A DNA stretch of 64,000 nucleotides from Azorhizobium doebereinerae UFLA1-100. Its GTDB lineage: Bacteria; Pseudomonadota; Alphaproteobacteria; Rhizobiales; Xanthobacteraceae. Of this stretch, positions 28,714-37,439 are shown piece after piece (positions within the stretch are counted from its first letter, which is position 1; each line of letters opens with the position of its first letter). The DNA is taken from assembly GCF_000473085.1 (NCBI RefSeq), contig NZ_AXBA01000001.1:124001-188000 (forward strand), read 5' to 3'. Both the position numbers and the translations under genes were made by a program. The notes under the pieces are model-generated. The model made no database searches, had not been told where the DNA came from, and saw only the letters and a program-made list of their open reading frames with translations.

Positions 28714-28785
28714 CCTACAACGAAACCGACTTTCGCGATCCGGTATTGGTTTTTTGGATTAGATCATAACTTTTCGAAAGAAAAC

Positions 28786-29721
28786 TCAGCGTAGCTCGCG
28801 CGGCGAGAAGCCGAAGCGCTTGCGGAATACGGTGGCGAAATGCGCCGGGCCGTAGCCGACGCGATAGGCGACTTCGGAAACGCTGATTTCGCCGGAGGCG
28901 AGCATCTGGTGCGCCCGTTGCAACCGATGCTCCAGGATGAACGCATAGACGGTCAGGCCGAACAATTGCCGGAAGCCGGTATTCAGCTTGCGCTCGTTCA
29001 GCCCCACGCGCGCGGCGAGCGCGGCAAGGCTCGGCGGCGAACTGTATTCCTCGATCAGGATGGCCCGCGCCGCGCGGATCTGCTCGGCCTCGGCGATGGA
29101 GCGCGCGGGCCGGGGCCGCGTCACCCCCGGCATGTGCTGCTCCAGCGCTGCGGCCACCAGTTCGAACGCCTTGCCCATGCGATAGACCGGGCGGGCGAAG
29201 CCCTCGATGGGGCTGGTCATCAGCTTGGAGGCGACCCCGCGCACCGCGCGGTCCGGCGTCCGGCTGAGGAAATTGGGATTGGGCATGCCGGCGACGGCCT
29301 CGGTGGCCGCGACCAGGTCGGCGAAATCCATGCCGAAGGTTTCCTCGATCAGCGAGGGATCGAGATGGACCATGAGGTAGCAGATGCGGTTGGCGGCCTC
29401 GAACACCTGCTCGCGCCGGTGCGCCGCCGCCGCGACGATGAGCGAGACGCTGGGTGTGCGCACCACCACCGGCGGGCGGTCGTCGATGCGGTAGGTCAGG
29501 GCGCCGGACAGGGTCAGCGCCACGGTCAACCCCTGCTTCAGCGGCGCGTCCACGCGCCGGGGCTGGTCGAACACCGCTTCGCCCGACGACAGGATCATCC
29601 GGCCGCCGAGATAGGTCGTATGGTCCCGTTCGAAGATGGGCGCGCCGGCGCTCAGCATGCCCAGGCCGTCCCAGGCCTCCTCCGCGTTCCCGCTGTCACC
29701 CTTCCGGACATCGGCAGACAT
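28786..29721 (-). CDS. AraC-family regulator, PchR-like
   Basis: A 311-residue transcription factor. Residues about 1-200 form an effector-binding domain of the PchR type; residues about 215-311 form the double helix-turn-helix with SLAALAARVGLNERKLNTGFRQLFG and ISVSEVAYRVGYGPAHFATVFRKRFGFSP. PchR-like activators respond to ferric siderophores and switch on the adjacent receptor gene, which here lies downstream on the same strand across a 157-base spacer with inverted repeats. The assignment to siderophore signalling is inferred from family and position. No clear ribosome-binding site precedes the ATG at 29721. Confidence 0.88.
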   Translation of the reverse strand: MSADVRKGDSGNAEEAWDGLGMLSAGAPIFERDHTTYLGGRMILSSGEAVFDQPRRVDAPLKQGLTVALTLSGALTYRIDDRPPVVVRTPSVSLIVAAAAHRREQVFEAANRICYLMVHLDPSLIEETFGMDFADLVAATEAVAGMPNPNFLSRTPDRAVRGVASKLMTSPIEGFARPVYRMGKAFELVAAALEQHMPGVTRPRPARSIAEAEQIRAARAILIEEYSSPPSLAALAARVGLNERKLNTGFRQLFGLTVYAFILEHRLQRAHQMLASGEISVSEVAYRVGYGPAHFATVFRKRFGFSPRELR

Positions 29722-30199
29722 GTTTTGGAATTCATCCAGACTATACAGGTTCCGCGTCAGCCTCTTACGCTGACCAGGCGGACTTTGGCTTCATTGCACC
29801 GCAATGTCCATTGCCTGATATTTTTGTATACTTTCTAAACAGCGGCAAACCCATGCGGGATGAAGGTTCTGCCGCGCGCCGGACGGATGGCGCGCGCCTC
29901 CCCCGCAGGCGCGCGCGAACTCCCTCTCCCACACCGTGGGGGAGGGCTGGGGTGGGGGCGCCGCGCCAGCGGCGAGGGCGGGCGGACGCGGCATGCCCGC
30001 CCACGCAGGACATCGCCCGGCACTTCCGAAGCTGCGCTTCGGCCCCCACCCTGCCCTCCCCGCACGCGGGAGAGGATTCTGCGTGCGCCAAGCGGATGGG
30101 CCGCGCGAGCCCGACGCAAGCTTCCGCCGCACGCCAGTTGTCGCGGCACGCCGGACATGCGTACCTTTCCGGACGGACGCAAGGCAGGGGGACGCCGGC
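29722..30199. other. Intergenic region with inverted repeats
   Basis: About 480 bases between the AraC gene and the HXXEE gene. No coding frame is credible. The first 110 bases are comparatively AT-rich and hold the AraC upstream region. The remainder holds two inverted copies of a purine/pyrimidine-rich palindromic repeat. Confidence 0.6.
29922..30075. repeat. Pair of inverted palindromic intergenic repeats
   Basis: Copy 1 (29922-29959) has CCTCTCCC, an ACACCGT-centred dyad, GGGGGAGGG and GGGTGGGGGC. Copy 2 (30042-30075) is its approximate reverse complement: GCCCCCACCCTGCCCTCC, then CGCACGCGGGAGAGGA. The two are 82 bases apart. This is the layout of REP-type intergenic elements found in many GC-rich proteobacteria. 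Confidence 0.65.
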
Positions 30200-30763
30200 A
30201 TGCTCGCGCGACTGATGACGAACTGGGTCTATGGCGGCTTCCTTGCCGGCTTCGTCCTGCTGGCGCTGCTGCCGCTGGTGGGCGCCAGCCTGCCGCTGCT
30301 GCTGGTGATGCTGCAACTGCCGGTCTACATGCTCCACCAGTATGAGGAGCATGACGACGACCGCTTCCGCCGGTTCGTGAACGAAAACATGGGCGGCGGC
30401 CGCAACGTGTTGCCGGTCCCCGCCGTCTTCGTCATCAATATCGGCGGCGTGTGGCTGTTCAACCTCGTGTCCATCTGGCTCGCCGCCACGGTGGACCTCG
30501 GGCTCGGCCTCATCGGCATCTACGGCATGCTGGTCAATGGGGTGGTGCATGTGGCGGCCGCCATCGCCGGCCGGCGCTACAATCCGGGGCTGGTGACGGC
30601 CATCGTGCTGATGCTGCCCGCCGGCCTCGCCGGGCTCTGGCAGGTCACCGCCAGCGGCCATGGCGGATGGGGATTTCAAGCCATCGGCCTTGCCGCCGCC
30701 ATTGTCCTGCACATTGCCATCATCGGCTATGTGGTCACCAACAAGCGCCGCCTCTCGGCCTGA
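30200..30763 (+). CDS. HXXEE domain membrane protein
   Basis: A 187-residue integral membrane protein with about five hydrophobic segments. After the first two spans it carries YMLHQYEEHDDDRFRRF, which fits the HXXEE motif that defines this family of unknown function. Further spans at about residues 75-95, 100-125 and 135-175 follow. The ATG at 30200 is preceded by AGGGGGA. No operon partner; the next gene converges. The acidic and histidine residues could bind a metal, but this is a guess. Confidence 0.8.
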   Translation: MLARLMTNWVYGGFLAGFVLLALLPLVGASLPLLLVMLQLPVYMLHQYEEHDDDRFRRFVNENMGGGRNVLPVPAVFVINIGGVWLFNLVSIWLAATVDLGLGLIGIYGMLVNGVVHVAAAIAGRRYNPGLVTAIVLMLPAGLAGLWQVTASGHGGWGFQAIGLAAAIVLHIAIIGYVVTNKRRLSA

Positions 30764-30790
30764 GTCCCGGACCCGGAGGCCGACCTCGCC

Positions 30791-31456
30791 TCAAGGCGCG
30801 AAGCGCGCCGCCGTGCCGGGCTCGGCGAACGGGTCGGCATCTTCGCCGCTGCCGGCGGCGGCGCGGCGCGGCCGCGCCTGGTCGGTGCGCAGCCGGGCGA
30901 ACAGCAGATGGTCCTCCCACAGGCCGTTGATGCACAGATACTGCCGGGCATAGCCCTCGCGCACGAAGCCGAGGCGCTCCAGCAGGCGGATGGACGGCCG
31001 GTTGTTGACCATGCAGGCGGCCTCGATCCGCCGCAGGTGCAGCACGTCATAGGCCAGCGGCAGCATGGCGGCGACGCCGGCGCTCATATGGCCGTGCCCG
31101 GCATAGCGCTCGCCCATCCAATAGCCCAGGCTCGCCGCCTGGCAGACGCCGCGCCGGATGTTGGACAAGGTGAGCCCGCCCACCAGGGCATGGTCGTAGC
31201 TGCGGAACAGGAACAGCGGATAGGCCTCGTCCGCCATCATGTCGCGGGCATAGCGGCGCATGCGGCGGCGATAGGAGGCGCGCGACAGATCGTCGGCGGG
31301 CCACACCGGCTCCCAGGGCGTCAGGAAGGCGCGGCTTTCCGCCCTGAGATCCCGCCAGGCCTGATAATCGGCCGCCTGCGGCACGCGCAGGTACACGCCC
31401 TCTCCCGCGATCGCAGGGAGCTGGTCCGGCGCGAATACCGACTTGAACAACCACAT
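30791..31456 (-). CDS. GNAT family N-acetyltransferase (RimJ-like)
   Basis: A 221-residue acetyltransferase of the RimJ/RimL group, which acetylates N-terminal amines of ribosomal and other proteins with acetyl-CoA. Seen are the start GVYLRVPQAADYQAWRDLRAES, GGLTLSNIRRGVCQAASLGYW, the acetyl-CoA loop region ERYAGHGHMSAGVAAMLPLA and the C-terminal NNRPSIRLLERLGFVREGYAR pattern. The C-terminal 30 residues are an unstructured tail rich in Ala, Arg and Asp. It lies 180 bases downstream of the M16 protease gene and probably is expressed on its own or as the operon tail. The acceptor is unknown. Confidence 0.87.
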   Translation of the reverse strand: MWLFKSVFAPDQLPAIAGEGVYLRVPQAADYQAWRDLRAESRAFLTPWEPVWPADDLSRASYRRRMRRYARDMMADEAYPLFLFRSYDHALVGGLTLSNIRRGVCQAASLGYWMGERYAGHGHMSAGVAAMLPLAYDVLHLRRIEAACMVNNRPSIRLLERLGFVREGYARQYLCINGLWEDHLLFARLRTDQARPRRAAAGSGEDADPFAEPGTAARFAP

Positions 31457-31537
31457 GATCCGACGCGATCCCCGCCCCTGCCTCCGGTGAGGCCCGAGCG
31501 TCCCTATTCTAGAGCCGGATTCGGCCGCACCTCAAAT

Positions 31538-31579
31538 GCCGCAACGCCGTGCCGCAACGCCGTGCCACTGCGGCACGGC
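31538..31579. repeat. 13-bp tandem repeat and hairpin
   Basis: GCCGCAACGCCGT occurs twice in tandem (31538-31550, 31551-31563), followed by a hairpin GCCGTGCC/GGCACGGC (31559-31579), between the M16 protease stop and the acetyltransferase start. It could mark the mRNA end of the thrC-protease pair, but no U-tract follows on either strand. Confidence 0.4.
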
Positions 31580-31636
31580 GCCGGCGATGCGCCGAACGGC
31601 GCACCGAGGCACCCGGCAAGGGCCGGCAAGGCCCCG

Positions 31637-32917
31637 TCACGGCCGCGCGAGGCGCTCCACCGCGCGGGCCGCCGGGTCCAGCCCGCCGCCGGGGCCGATG
31701 GCCGAGAGCGTCGGGCGCCCGCCGGCCACGAGGTCGCGCGCCGCCTGCTGCACCGCCTCCACCGTCACCGCCTCCACCTTGGCGACGATCTCCTCCACCG
31801 GGATCACCCGGCCGAAGGCCAGGATCTGCCGGGCGAGCTGGTCGGCGCGCGCGCCGGAACTCTCCAGCGCCGCCAGCAGGCCGACCTTCATCTGCGCCTT
31901 GGCGCGGGCAAGCTCGGTCTCGGTGATGGTGTCGCCCGCCGCCAGCACCTGGTCGATGACCACGTTGCTCAATTCGCCCACGTCGCCGGTATCGGTGCCG
32001 GCATAGATGGCGAACAGGCCGGTATCCACATAGGACCAGTGGAAGGAATAGATCGAATAGCAGAGCCCGCGTTCTTCCCGCACCTCCTGGAACAGGCGCG
32101 AGGACATGCCCCCGCCCAGGATGTTCGAGAGCACCTGGAGGGCGTGATACTGCGGATGCTTGAAGGAACGTCCTTCCAGCCCCAGCACGACATGCACCTG
32201 CTCCAGGTCGCGCGGGGTCAGCACCGTGCCGCCGCCGTAGCGGGCGGCGGGCGCCTCGGGCTTGGGCTCGTGGCCGATGCTGCCGAGCCGCTGGGCGGCC
32301 TCGGCGACGAGGCGCTCGTGGTCCACGGCGCCGGCGGCGGACACCACCATGCGCGGGCCGCGATAGGTGCGCCCCAGATAGGCGCCGAGGCCCGCCGGAT
32401 CGAAGCTGCGCACCGTGTCCGGCGTGCCGAGGATGGAGCGGCCCATGGCCTGGTCGGGGAAGGCGCGTTCCTGGAACAGGTCGAACACCAGGTCGTCCGG
32501 CGTGTCCATGACCGCGCCGATCTCCTGCACGATCACGTTCTTCTCGCGCGCCAGCTCGTCCGGGGCGAAGGCCGGCTCGGTCAGGATGTCGGACAGGATA
32601 TCGATGCCCAGGCCGAGGTCCTCGCCCAGCACCCGCACATTGTAGGAGGTCTGCTCCACCGAGGTGGCGGCGTTGATGTCGCCGCCCACCTGCTCGATTT
32701 CCTCGGCGATGCGCCGCGCCGAGCGGCGGCGCGTGCCCTTGAAGGCCATGTGCTCCAGGAGATGGGAGATGCCGTGCTCGCTCTCGCCCTCGTCGCGGGC
32801 GCCGGCGCCCACCCAGATGCCCAGCGACACCGTGCCGAGATGCGGCATGGCGTCGGAGATGACGGTGATGCCGTTCTCCAGCGTGGTCAGCTTCACGCCG
32901 CCGACGATCGTGCTCAT
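31637..32917 (-). CDS. M16 family zinc peptidase (mitochondrial processing peptidase-like)
   Basis: A 426-residue pitrilysin-family protease. The inverted zinc motif HLLEH is at residues 52-56 (His52, Glu55 catalytic, His56) in GISHLLEHMAFKGT, with the distal glutamate in the following VIVQEIGAVMD region. These alphaproteobacterial proteins are close relatives of the mitochondrial processing peptidase beta subunit. No signal peptide is seen. The start ATG overlaps the thrC stop in an ATGA arrangement, a pairing conserved in many Rhizobiales, so the two are translated together. Confidence 0.93.
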   Translation of the reverse strand: MSTIVGGVKLTTLENGITVISDAMPHLGTVSLGIWVGAGARDEGESEHGISHLLEHMAFKGTRRRSARRIAEEIEQVGGDINAATSVEQTSYNVRVLGEDLGLGIDILSDILTEPAFAPDELAREKNVIVQEIGAVMDTPDDLVFDLFQERAFPDQAMGRSILGTPDTVRSFDPAGLGAYLGRTYRGPRMVVSAAGAVDHERLVAEAAQRLGSIGHEPKPEAPAARYGGGTVLTPRDLEQVHVVLGLEGRSFKHPQYHALQVLSNILGGGMSSRLFQEVREERGLCYSIYSFHWSYVDTGLFAIYAGTDTGDVGELSNVVIDQVLAAGDTITETELARAKAQMKVGLLAALESSGARADQLARQILAFGRVIPVEEIVAKVEAVTVEAVQQAARDLVAGGRPTLSAIGPGGGLDPAARAVERLARP

Positions 32918-34326
32918 GCGGCGGCTCCCGAGGCGATGCGGGCATGCGCGGCGATGAAGCCCTCGATGGCCGACAGGTCGTTGGGCAGCACGGTGACGCG
33001 CTCCTTGCGGCCGAACAGGTCCGCCATGTGCGCCGGCAGCGCCGGGCGCTTGCCGGTGGCGGCCTCCACCGCGTCGGGGAACTTGGCCGGATGGGCGGTG
33101 GACAGCACCACCTGCGGCACCGCGCGGGCATGCTCGATCTTCTCCGCCACGGCGAGCGCGACGGCGGTGTGCGGGTCGGCGACATAGCCGGCCTCGCGGT
33201 AGAGCCGGGCGATGGTGGCGGCGGTGGCCGGCTCGTCGGCCCGGTCGGCGGAGAACTCGCCGGCGATGGCGGCCAGCGCCTCGCGCGGCAAGGTGAAGGC
33301 GCCGGACTGGCCGAGCGAGGCCATGAGCTGGCGCACGACGGCGGCGTCGCGGTCCACCGCCTCGAACAGCAGGCGCTCGAAATTGGACGACACCTGGATG
33401 TCCATGGACGGCGAAGAGGAGGGCAGCACGCCCTTCACCTCATAGCGCCCGGTCTCCAGGGTGCGGGCGAGGATGTCGTTGACGTTGGTGGCGATGGTCA
33501 GGTCCTTGATCGGCAGGCCCATGCGCTTGGCCACCCAGCCGGCGAAGATGTCGCCGAAATTGCCGGTGGGCACCACGAAGGACACCTCGCGGTGCGGCCC
33601 GCCCAGCGCCACGGCGGCATAGAAATAATACACCACCTGGGCGACGATGCGGGCCCAGTTGATGGAATTCACCCCCGCCAGCGCCAGCCGGTCGCGGAAG
33701 GCGGCGTGGTTGAACATGGCCTTCACATGGGCCTGGCAGTCGTCGAACGTGCCTTCCACCGCGATGGCGTGGACATTGGCCCCGCCCACCGTGGTCATCT
33801 GGCGGCGCTGCACCTCGGAGACGCGGTTGTGCGGATAGAGGATGAACACGTCCACCGCGTCGGTGTGGCGGAACGCCTCGATCGCCGCGCTGCCGGTATC
33901 GCCCGAGGTGGCGCCGACGATGGTGGCGCGGGCGTTGCGGGCGGCGAGCACATGGTCCATCAGCCGCGCCAGCAATTGCATGGCGACGTCCTTGAACGCC
34001 AGGGTGGGGCCGTGGAACAGCTCCAGCAGGAAGCGGTTGGGCGCCACCTGGGTCAGCGGCACGGTGGCCGGGTGGCGGAAGGCCTTGTAGGCGTCGGTGA
34101 TCATCACATCGAGCGCCGCCCGCGGCAGCGCGTCGCCGACGAACGGCGTGATCACCGCCCGCGCCACGTCCGCATAGGATTTGCCCGCGAGGCCCGCGAT
34201 CTCCCCAGCCGACAGGGTCGGCCAGGTTTCCGGCACATAGAGCCCGCCGTCGCGGGCCAGCCCGGCCAGGAGCGCATCGGCGAAGGACAGCGGCGGGGCC
34301 TCGCCCCGGGTGGAGACGTAACGCAA
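32914..34326 (-). CDS. thrC: Threonine synthase
   Basis: Converts O-phosphohomoserine to threonine with pyridoxal phosphate. The 470-residue protein matches the long ThrC class: RYVSTRGEAPPLSFADALLAG at the start, the cofactor lysine in GPTLAFKDVAMQ, IVGATSGDTGSAAIEAF and SFVVPTGNFGDIFAG. No ATG or GTG lies at the homologous start; a TTG at 34326 with GAGG seven bases ahead gives the usual N-terminus, so a TTG start is assigned. It overlaps the following M16 protease gene by four bases. Confidence 0.92.
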   Translation of the reverse strand: MRYVSTRGEAPPLSFADALLAGLARDGGLYVPETWPTLSAGEIAGLAGKSYADVARAVITPFVGDALPRAALDVMITDAYKAFRHPATVPLTQVAPNRFLLELFHGPTLAFKDVAMQLLARLMDHVLAARNARATIVGATSGDTGSAAIEAFRHTDAVDVFILYPHNRVSEVQRRQMTTVGGANVHAIAVEGTFDDCQAHVKAMFNHAAFRDRLALAGVNSINWARIVAQVVYYFYAAVALGGPHREVSFVVPTGNFGDIFAGWVAKRMGLPIKDLTIATNVNDILARTLETGRYEVKGVLPSSSPSMDIQVSSNFERLLFEAVDRDAAVVRQLMASLGQSGAFTLPREALAAIAGEFSADRADEPATAATIARLYREAGYVADPHTAVALAVAEKIEHARAVPQVVLSTAHPAKFPDAVEAATGKRPALPAHMADLFGRKERVTVLPNDLSAIEGFIAAHARIASGAAA

Positions 34327-34570
34327 AGGGACCTCACTCAGGCGCCGGTCGGCGGGATGTTCGCTGCGTGCAGGGTAATCCGGGCGCGCGCCCGACAAAA
34401 GACGACGCGGCGGACGAATGCGGCGTCTTATCCCGCAACGGCGCCGGACGCCAGCGACGCCGCGCCCCCCGTTCCGGGCATGGGCGGCGCGGGGGCCATG
34501 CGGCGCCCGCCGTTGCCGCCCGGCGCAGGGCGGGCCATGGATGCCCACTCACCGCCGCCCCGCGAGTCGC

Positions 34571-35548
34571 ATGCCCTCCTTCTCCCCCCTCCAGGCCCTC
34601 AGCCGCGCCCTCGCCGCCCTCGGCCGGCGGGGCACGCTGATCATCGCCGGCAGCGTGTTCATCGGCCTCGCCGTCCCGCCTCTGGCGGCGCTGGCCAAGC
34701 CGCTGCTGATGCCCGGCGTGTTCATCATGCTGGTGATCTCCTTCATGCGCACCGACCTCGCCCGGCTGCGGGCGGGGCGGCACGTCGGCCTCGCCCTCAT
34801 GGCGCTGGTGTGGATCATGGGGGCGCTGCCGGTGCTGCTCGGCCTTGCCATCGCCTACGTAGTGCCGCCGGCGGACCCGGACATCCTGCTGGCGCTGGTG
34901 CTCCAGGTGGCCGCGCCGCCGATCATGTCGGCGCCGGCCTTCGCCGCTCTGATGGGGTTCGACCCGGCGGTCAGCCTGCTGCTGATGGTCGCCGCCATGC
35001 TGGTGACGCCGCTGACCGCGCCCATGGTGGTCGCCACCTTCAGCGGCATGGCGCTGACGCTCGATCCCCTGTCCCTGGCGTTGCGGCTCGGCCTGGTGCT
35101 GGCCGGCACCGCCGGCCTGGGCTTCGCCCTGCGGCGGGTGGCCGGCCCGGCGCGCATCGGCCGCTGGCAGGGGCCGCTGGACGGCATCAACGTGATCCTG
35201 CTGCTGATCCTCGCCGTCGCCTTCATGGACGGCGTTACCGCGCATTTCCTGGCTCAGCCCGGCCTCGTCCTGGCCATCGCCGCCCTCGCCTTCGGCCTGT
35301 CCTTCGGCGCCCTGGCGGTGACCGCTCTGCTGTTCCGTTCGGTCACCGACGCGGGCCAGGCGCTGATGATCGGCTTTTCCGCCGGGCACCGGAACATGCT
35401 GGTGCTGATCGCCGCCGCCGGCGGGGTGATCCCGGACGGCAGCTGGCTCTATGTGGGGCTGGCGCAATTCCCCATCTATCTGCTGCCCTACCTGCTGCGG
35501 CCCATCGCCAGCCGCATCCACCGCCGGGCGAAGACGACGTCTGCATAG
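34571..35548 (+). CDS. BASS-family (bile acid:sodium symporter-like) transporter
   Basis: A polytopic membrane protein of about 325 residues with nine or ten hydrophobic helices. The order of helices and the segments VLQVAAPPIMSAPAFAALMGFD and ALMIGFSAGHRNMLVLIAAAGG fit the bile acid:sodium symporter/arsenite-permease superfamily, including the two discontinuous crossing helices. The substrate is unknown. The start is uncertain: ATG 34571 is chosen because it directly precedes the hydrophobic region, but an in-frame ATG at 34541 is possible. Divergent from thrC and upstream of purB on the same strand. Confidence 0.75.
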   Translation: MPSFSPLQALSRALAALGRRGTLIIAGSVFIGLAVPPLAALAKPLLMPGVFIMLVISFMRTDLARLRAGRHVGLALMALVWIMGALPVLLGLAIAYVVPPADPDILLALVLQVAAPPIMSAPAFAALMGFDPAVSLLLMVAAMLVTPLTAPMVVATFSGMALTLDPLSLALRLGLVLAGTAGLGFALRRVAGPARIGRWQGPLDGINVILLLILAVAFMDGVTAHFLAQPGLVLAIAALAFGLSFGALAVTALLFRSVTDAGQALMIGFSAGHRNMLVLIAAAGGVIPDGSWLYVGLAQFPIYLLPYLLRPIASRIHRRAKTTSA

Positions 35549-35657
35549 GCGTCCGCCCCATGACCGGGGCGCAGGGCTCGGTGTTCGGCGGCACCTATGC
35601 GCGCGGGCGGCAATCTGTTAGAGCGCTGGCTTTAACGAGAGGCGCGCGAGCCAAGCG

Positions 35658-36965
35658 ATGATCCCCCGCTACAGCCGGCCCGAGATGGCCGCCATCTGGT
35701 CCCCCGAAACCCGCTTCCGCATCTGGTTCGAGATCGAAGCCCATGCGGCGAGCGCCATGGCCGAACTGGGCATCGTGCCCAAGGAGGCCGCCGCCAAGAT
35801 CTGGGAGAAGGGGCGCGACGCCACCTTCGACGTCGAGCGCATCGACGCCATCGAGCGGGAAGTGAAGCACGACGTCATCGCCTTCCTGACCCATCTGTCG
35901 GAGATCGTCGGCCCCGAGGCCCGCTTCGTCCACCAGGGCATGACCTCGTCCGACGTGCTGGACACCTGCCTCGCGGTGCAGCTGACCCGCGCCGCCGACC
36001 TGCTGATCGCCGACATCGACCACCTGCTGGCCATGCTGGAGCGCCGCGCGTTCGAGCATAAGCTGACCCCCACGGTCGGCCGCTCGCACGGCATCCATGC
36101 CGAGCCGACCACCTTCGGCATCAAGCTCGCCATCGCCTATGCCGAGTTCGAGCGCGGCCGCTCGCGCCTCGTGGACGCCCGCGCCGAGATCGCCACCTGC
36201 GCCATTTCCGGCGCGGTGGGCACCTTCGCCCATATCGACCCGCGGGTTGAGGAATACGTGGCGGAGAAGATGGGCCTCAGGGTCGAGACCGTCTCCACCC
36301 AGGTGATCCCGCGCGACCGCCACGCCATGTTCTTCGCCACGCTGGGCGTGATCGCCTCCTCCATGGAGCGCCTCGCCACCGAGATCCGCCATCTCCAGCG
36401 GACCGAGGTGCTGGAGGCGGAGGAATATTTCTCCGAGGCCCAGAAGGGCTCCTCGGCCATGCCGCACAAGCGCAACCCGGTGCTGACCGAGAACATCACC
36501 GGCCTCGCCCGCATGGTGCGCGGCTATGTGACGCCGGCGCTGGAGAATGTGGCGCTGTGGCACGAGCGGGACATCTCCCACTCCTCGGTCGAGCGCATGA
36601 TCGGCCCCGACGCCACGGTGACGCTGGACTTCGCCCTCGCCCGCATGGCCGGCGTGGTGGAGAAGCTGGTCATCCACACCGACAACATGCAGAAGAACAT
36701 GGATAAGCTCGGCGGGCTGATCCATTCCCAGCGGGTGCTGCTGGCGCTGACCCAGAAGGGCGCGAGCCGCGAGGACAGCTACCGCCTGGTGCAGCGCAAC
36801 GCCATGCGGGTGTGGCGTGGCGAAGGCGACTTCCGCGCCTTCCTGCTGGCCGACCCGGACGTGCGCAAGTATCTCTCCGAGGACGACATCAACGAGAAGT
36901 TCGACCTCGGCTACCACTTCAAGCACGCCGACACGATCTTCCGCCGCGTCTTCGGCCGCGCCTGA
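35658..36965 (+). CDS. purB: Adenylosuccinate lyase
   Basis: Cleaves SAICAR to AICAR and adenylosuccinate to AMP in purine synthesis. The 435-residue fumarase/aspartase superfamily enzyme begins MIPRYSRPEMAAIWS, holds the catalytic histidine region TPTVGRSHGIHAEPTTFG and the signature loop GSSAMPHKRNP. Length and N-terminus are typical. It is followed by a strong terminator. The other purine genes of this window (purC, purS, purQ, purL) lie 2-6 kb further on, in the opposite direction. Confidence 0.96.
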   Translation: MIPRYSRPEMAAIWSPETRFRIWFEIEAHAASAMAELGIVPKEAAAKIWEKGRDATFDVERIDAIEREVKHDVIAFLTHLSEIVGPEARFVHQGMTSSDVLDTCLAVQLTRAADLLIADIDHLLAMLERRAFEHKLTPTVGRSHGIHAEPTTFGIKLAIAYAEFERGRSRLVDARAEIATCAISGAVGTFAHIDPRVEEYVAEKMGLRVETVSTQVIPRDRHAMFFATLGVIASSMERLATEIRHLQRTEVLEAEEYFSEAQKGSSAMPHKRNPVLTENITGLARMVRGYVTPALENVALWHERDISHSSVERMIGPDATVTLDFALARMAGVVEKLVIHTDNMQKNMDKLGGLIHSQRVLLALTQKGASREDSYRLVQRNAMRVWRGEGDFRAFLLADPDVRKYLSEDDINEKFDLGYHFKHADTIFRRVFGRA

Positions 36966-36990
36966 GACGGGGCTTCAGGCCCGCGACATG

Positions 36991-37020
36991 CGAATGCCCG
37001 GCTTCGGCCGGGCATTTTCG
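36991..37020 (+). terminator. Terminator of purB, copy 1 of a flanking inverted repeat
   Basis: The stem AATGCCCGGC/GCCGGGCATT with loop TTCG, followed by TTTCG, lies 26 bases after the purB stop. Its 28 bases 36991-37018 recur as an exact reverse complement at 37771-37798. Confidence 0.88.
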
Positions 37021-37097
37021 TTTAGGGCGCGCGCATTGAGCCTGCCGAGCCTGTTTGGTTCACGGGATCGTGGATGCGCCTGTCACGTCTTGTCTGC

Positions 37098-37111
37098 ATC
37101 TCAAATGAGAT
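37098..37111. promoter_or_regulatory. Putative autoregulatory operator of the toxin-antitoxin pair
   Basis: The palindrome ATCTCA-AA-TGAGAT lies 31 bases before the antitoxin start, in a locally AT-rich promoter region. Ribbon-helix-helix antitoxins usually bind such repeats to repress their own operon; that function is inferred. Confidence 0.55.
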
Positions 37112-37142
37112 ACATATTGACGGCTGATCAAGGAGGCATCCG

Positions 37143-37439
37143 ATGGCTCAGAGTTCGATGCTGCATGTGCGTGTTGACGACACCCTGAAAGAGGATGCGG
37201 CCGCCACCCTCGCCAAGGTGGGGCTGACCGTCTCCGACGCTGTCCGCATCCTGCTCACCTGCGTCGTCCGCGAAGGTGGATTGCCGCCGGGTCTCACCTC
37301 CGACCCCACAGCTTATGACGCCTGGTTTCGCGCCAAGGTGAAGGAGGCCATGGAGGACACGGGGCCGGTCGTGCCCCACGAGCAGGTCATGGACGAGGCA
37401 TACGCGCTGATCGAGAGGAAGCGCCGTGCCGCGCCTTGA
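37143..37439 (+). CDS. RelB/DinJ family antitoxin
   Basis: A 98-residue antitoxin. The N-terminal half has the ribbon-helix-helix pattern MLHVRVDDTLKEDAAATLAKVG and LTVSDAVRILLTCVV of the RelB/DinJ family, which dimerises and binds operator DNA; the C-terminal half is the toxin-wrapping tail. AAGGAGG gives an excellent ribosome site before the ATG. It overlaps the toxin gene by 14 bases, the standard order for type II modules. The pair sits between purB and grxD, enclosed by two copies of the same terminator hairpin. Confidence 0.9.
   Translation: MAQSSMLHVRVDDTLKEDAAATLAKVGLTVSDAVRILLTCVVREGGLPPGLTSDPTAYDAWFRAKVKEAMEDTGPVVPHEQVMDEAYALIERKRRAAP

Noticed and set aside
29860-30199. Protein-coding upstream extension of the HXXEE gene
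   Set aside because: The extension runs through the palindromic intergenic repeats and lacks homology features; the ATG at 30200 with AGGGGGA is a better start.
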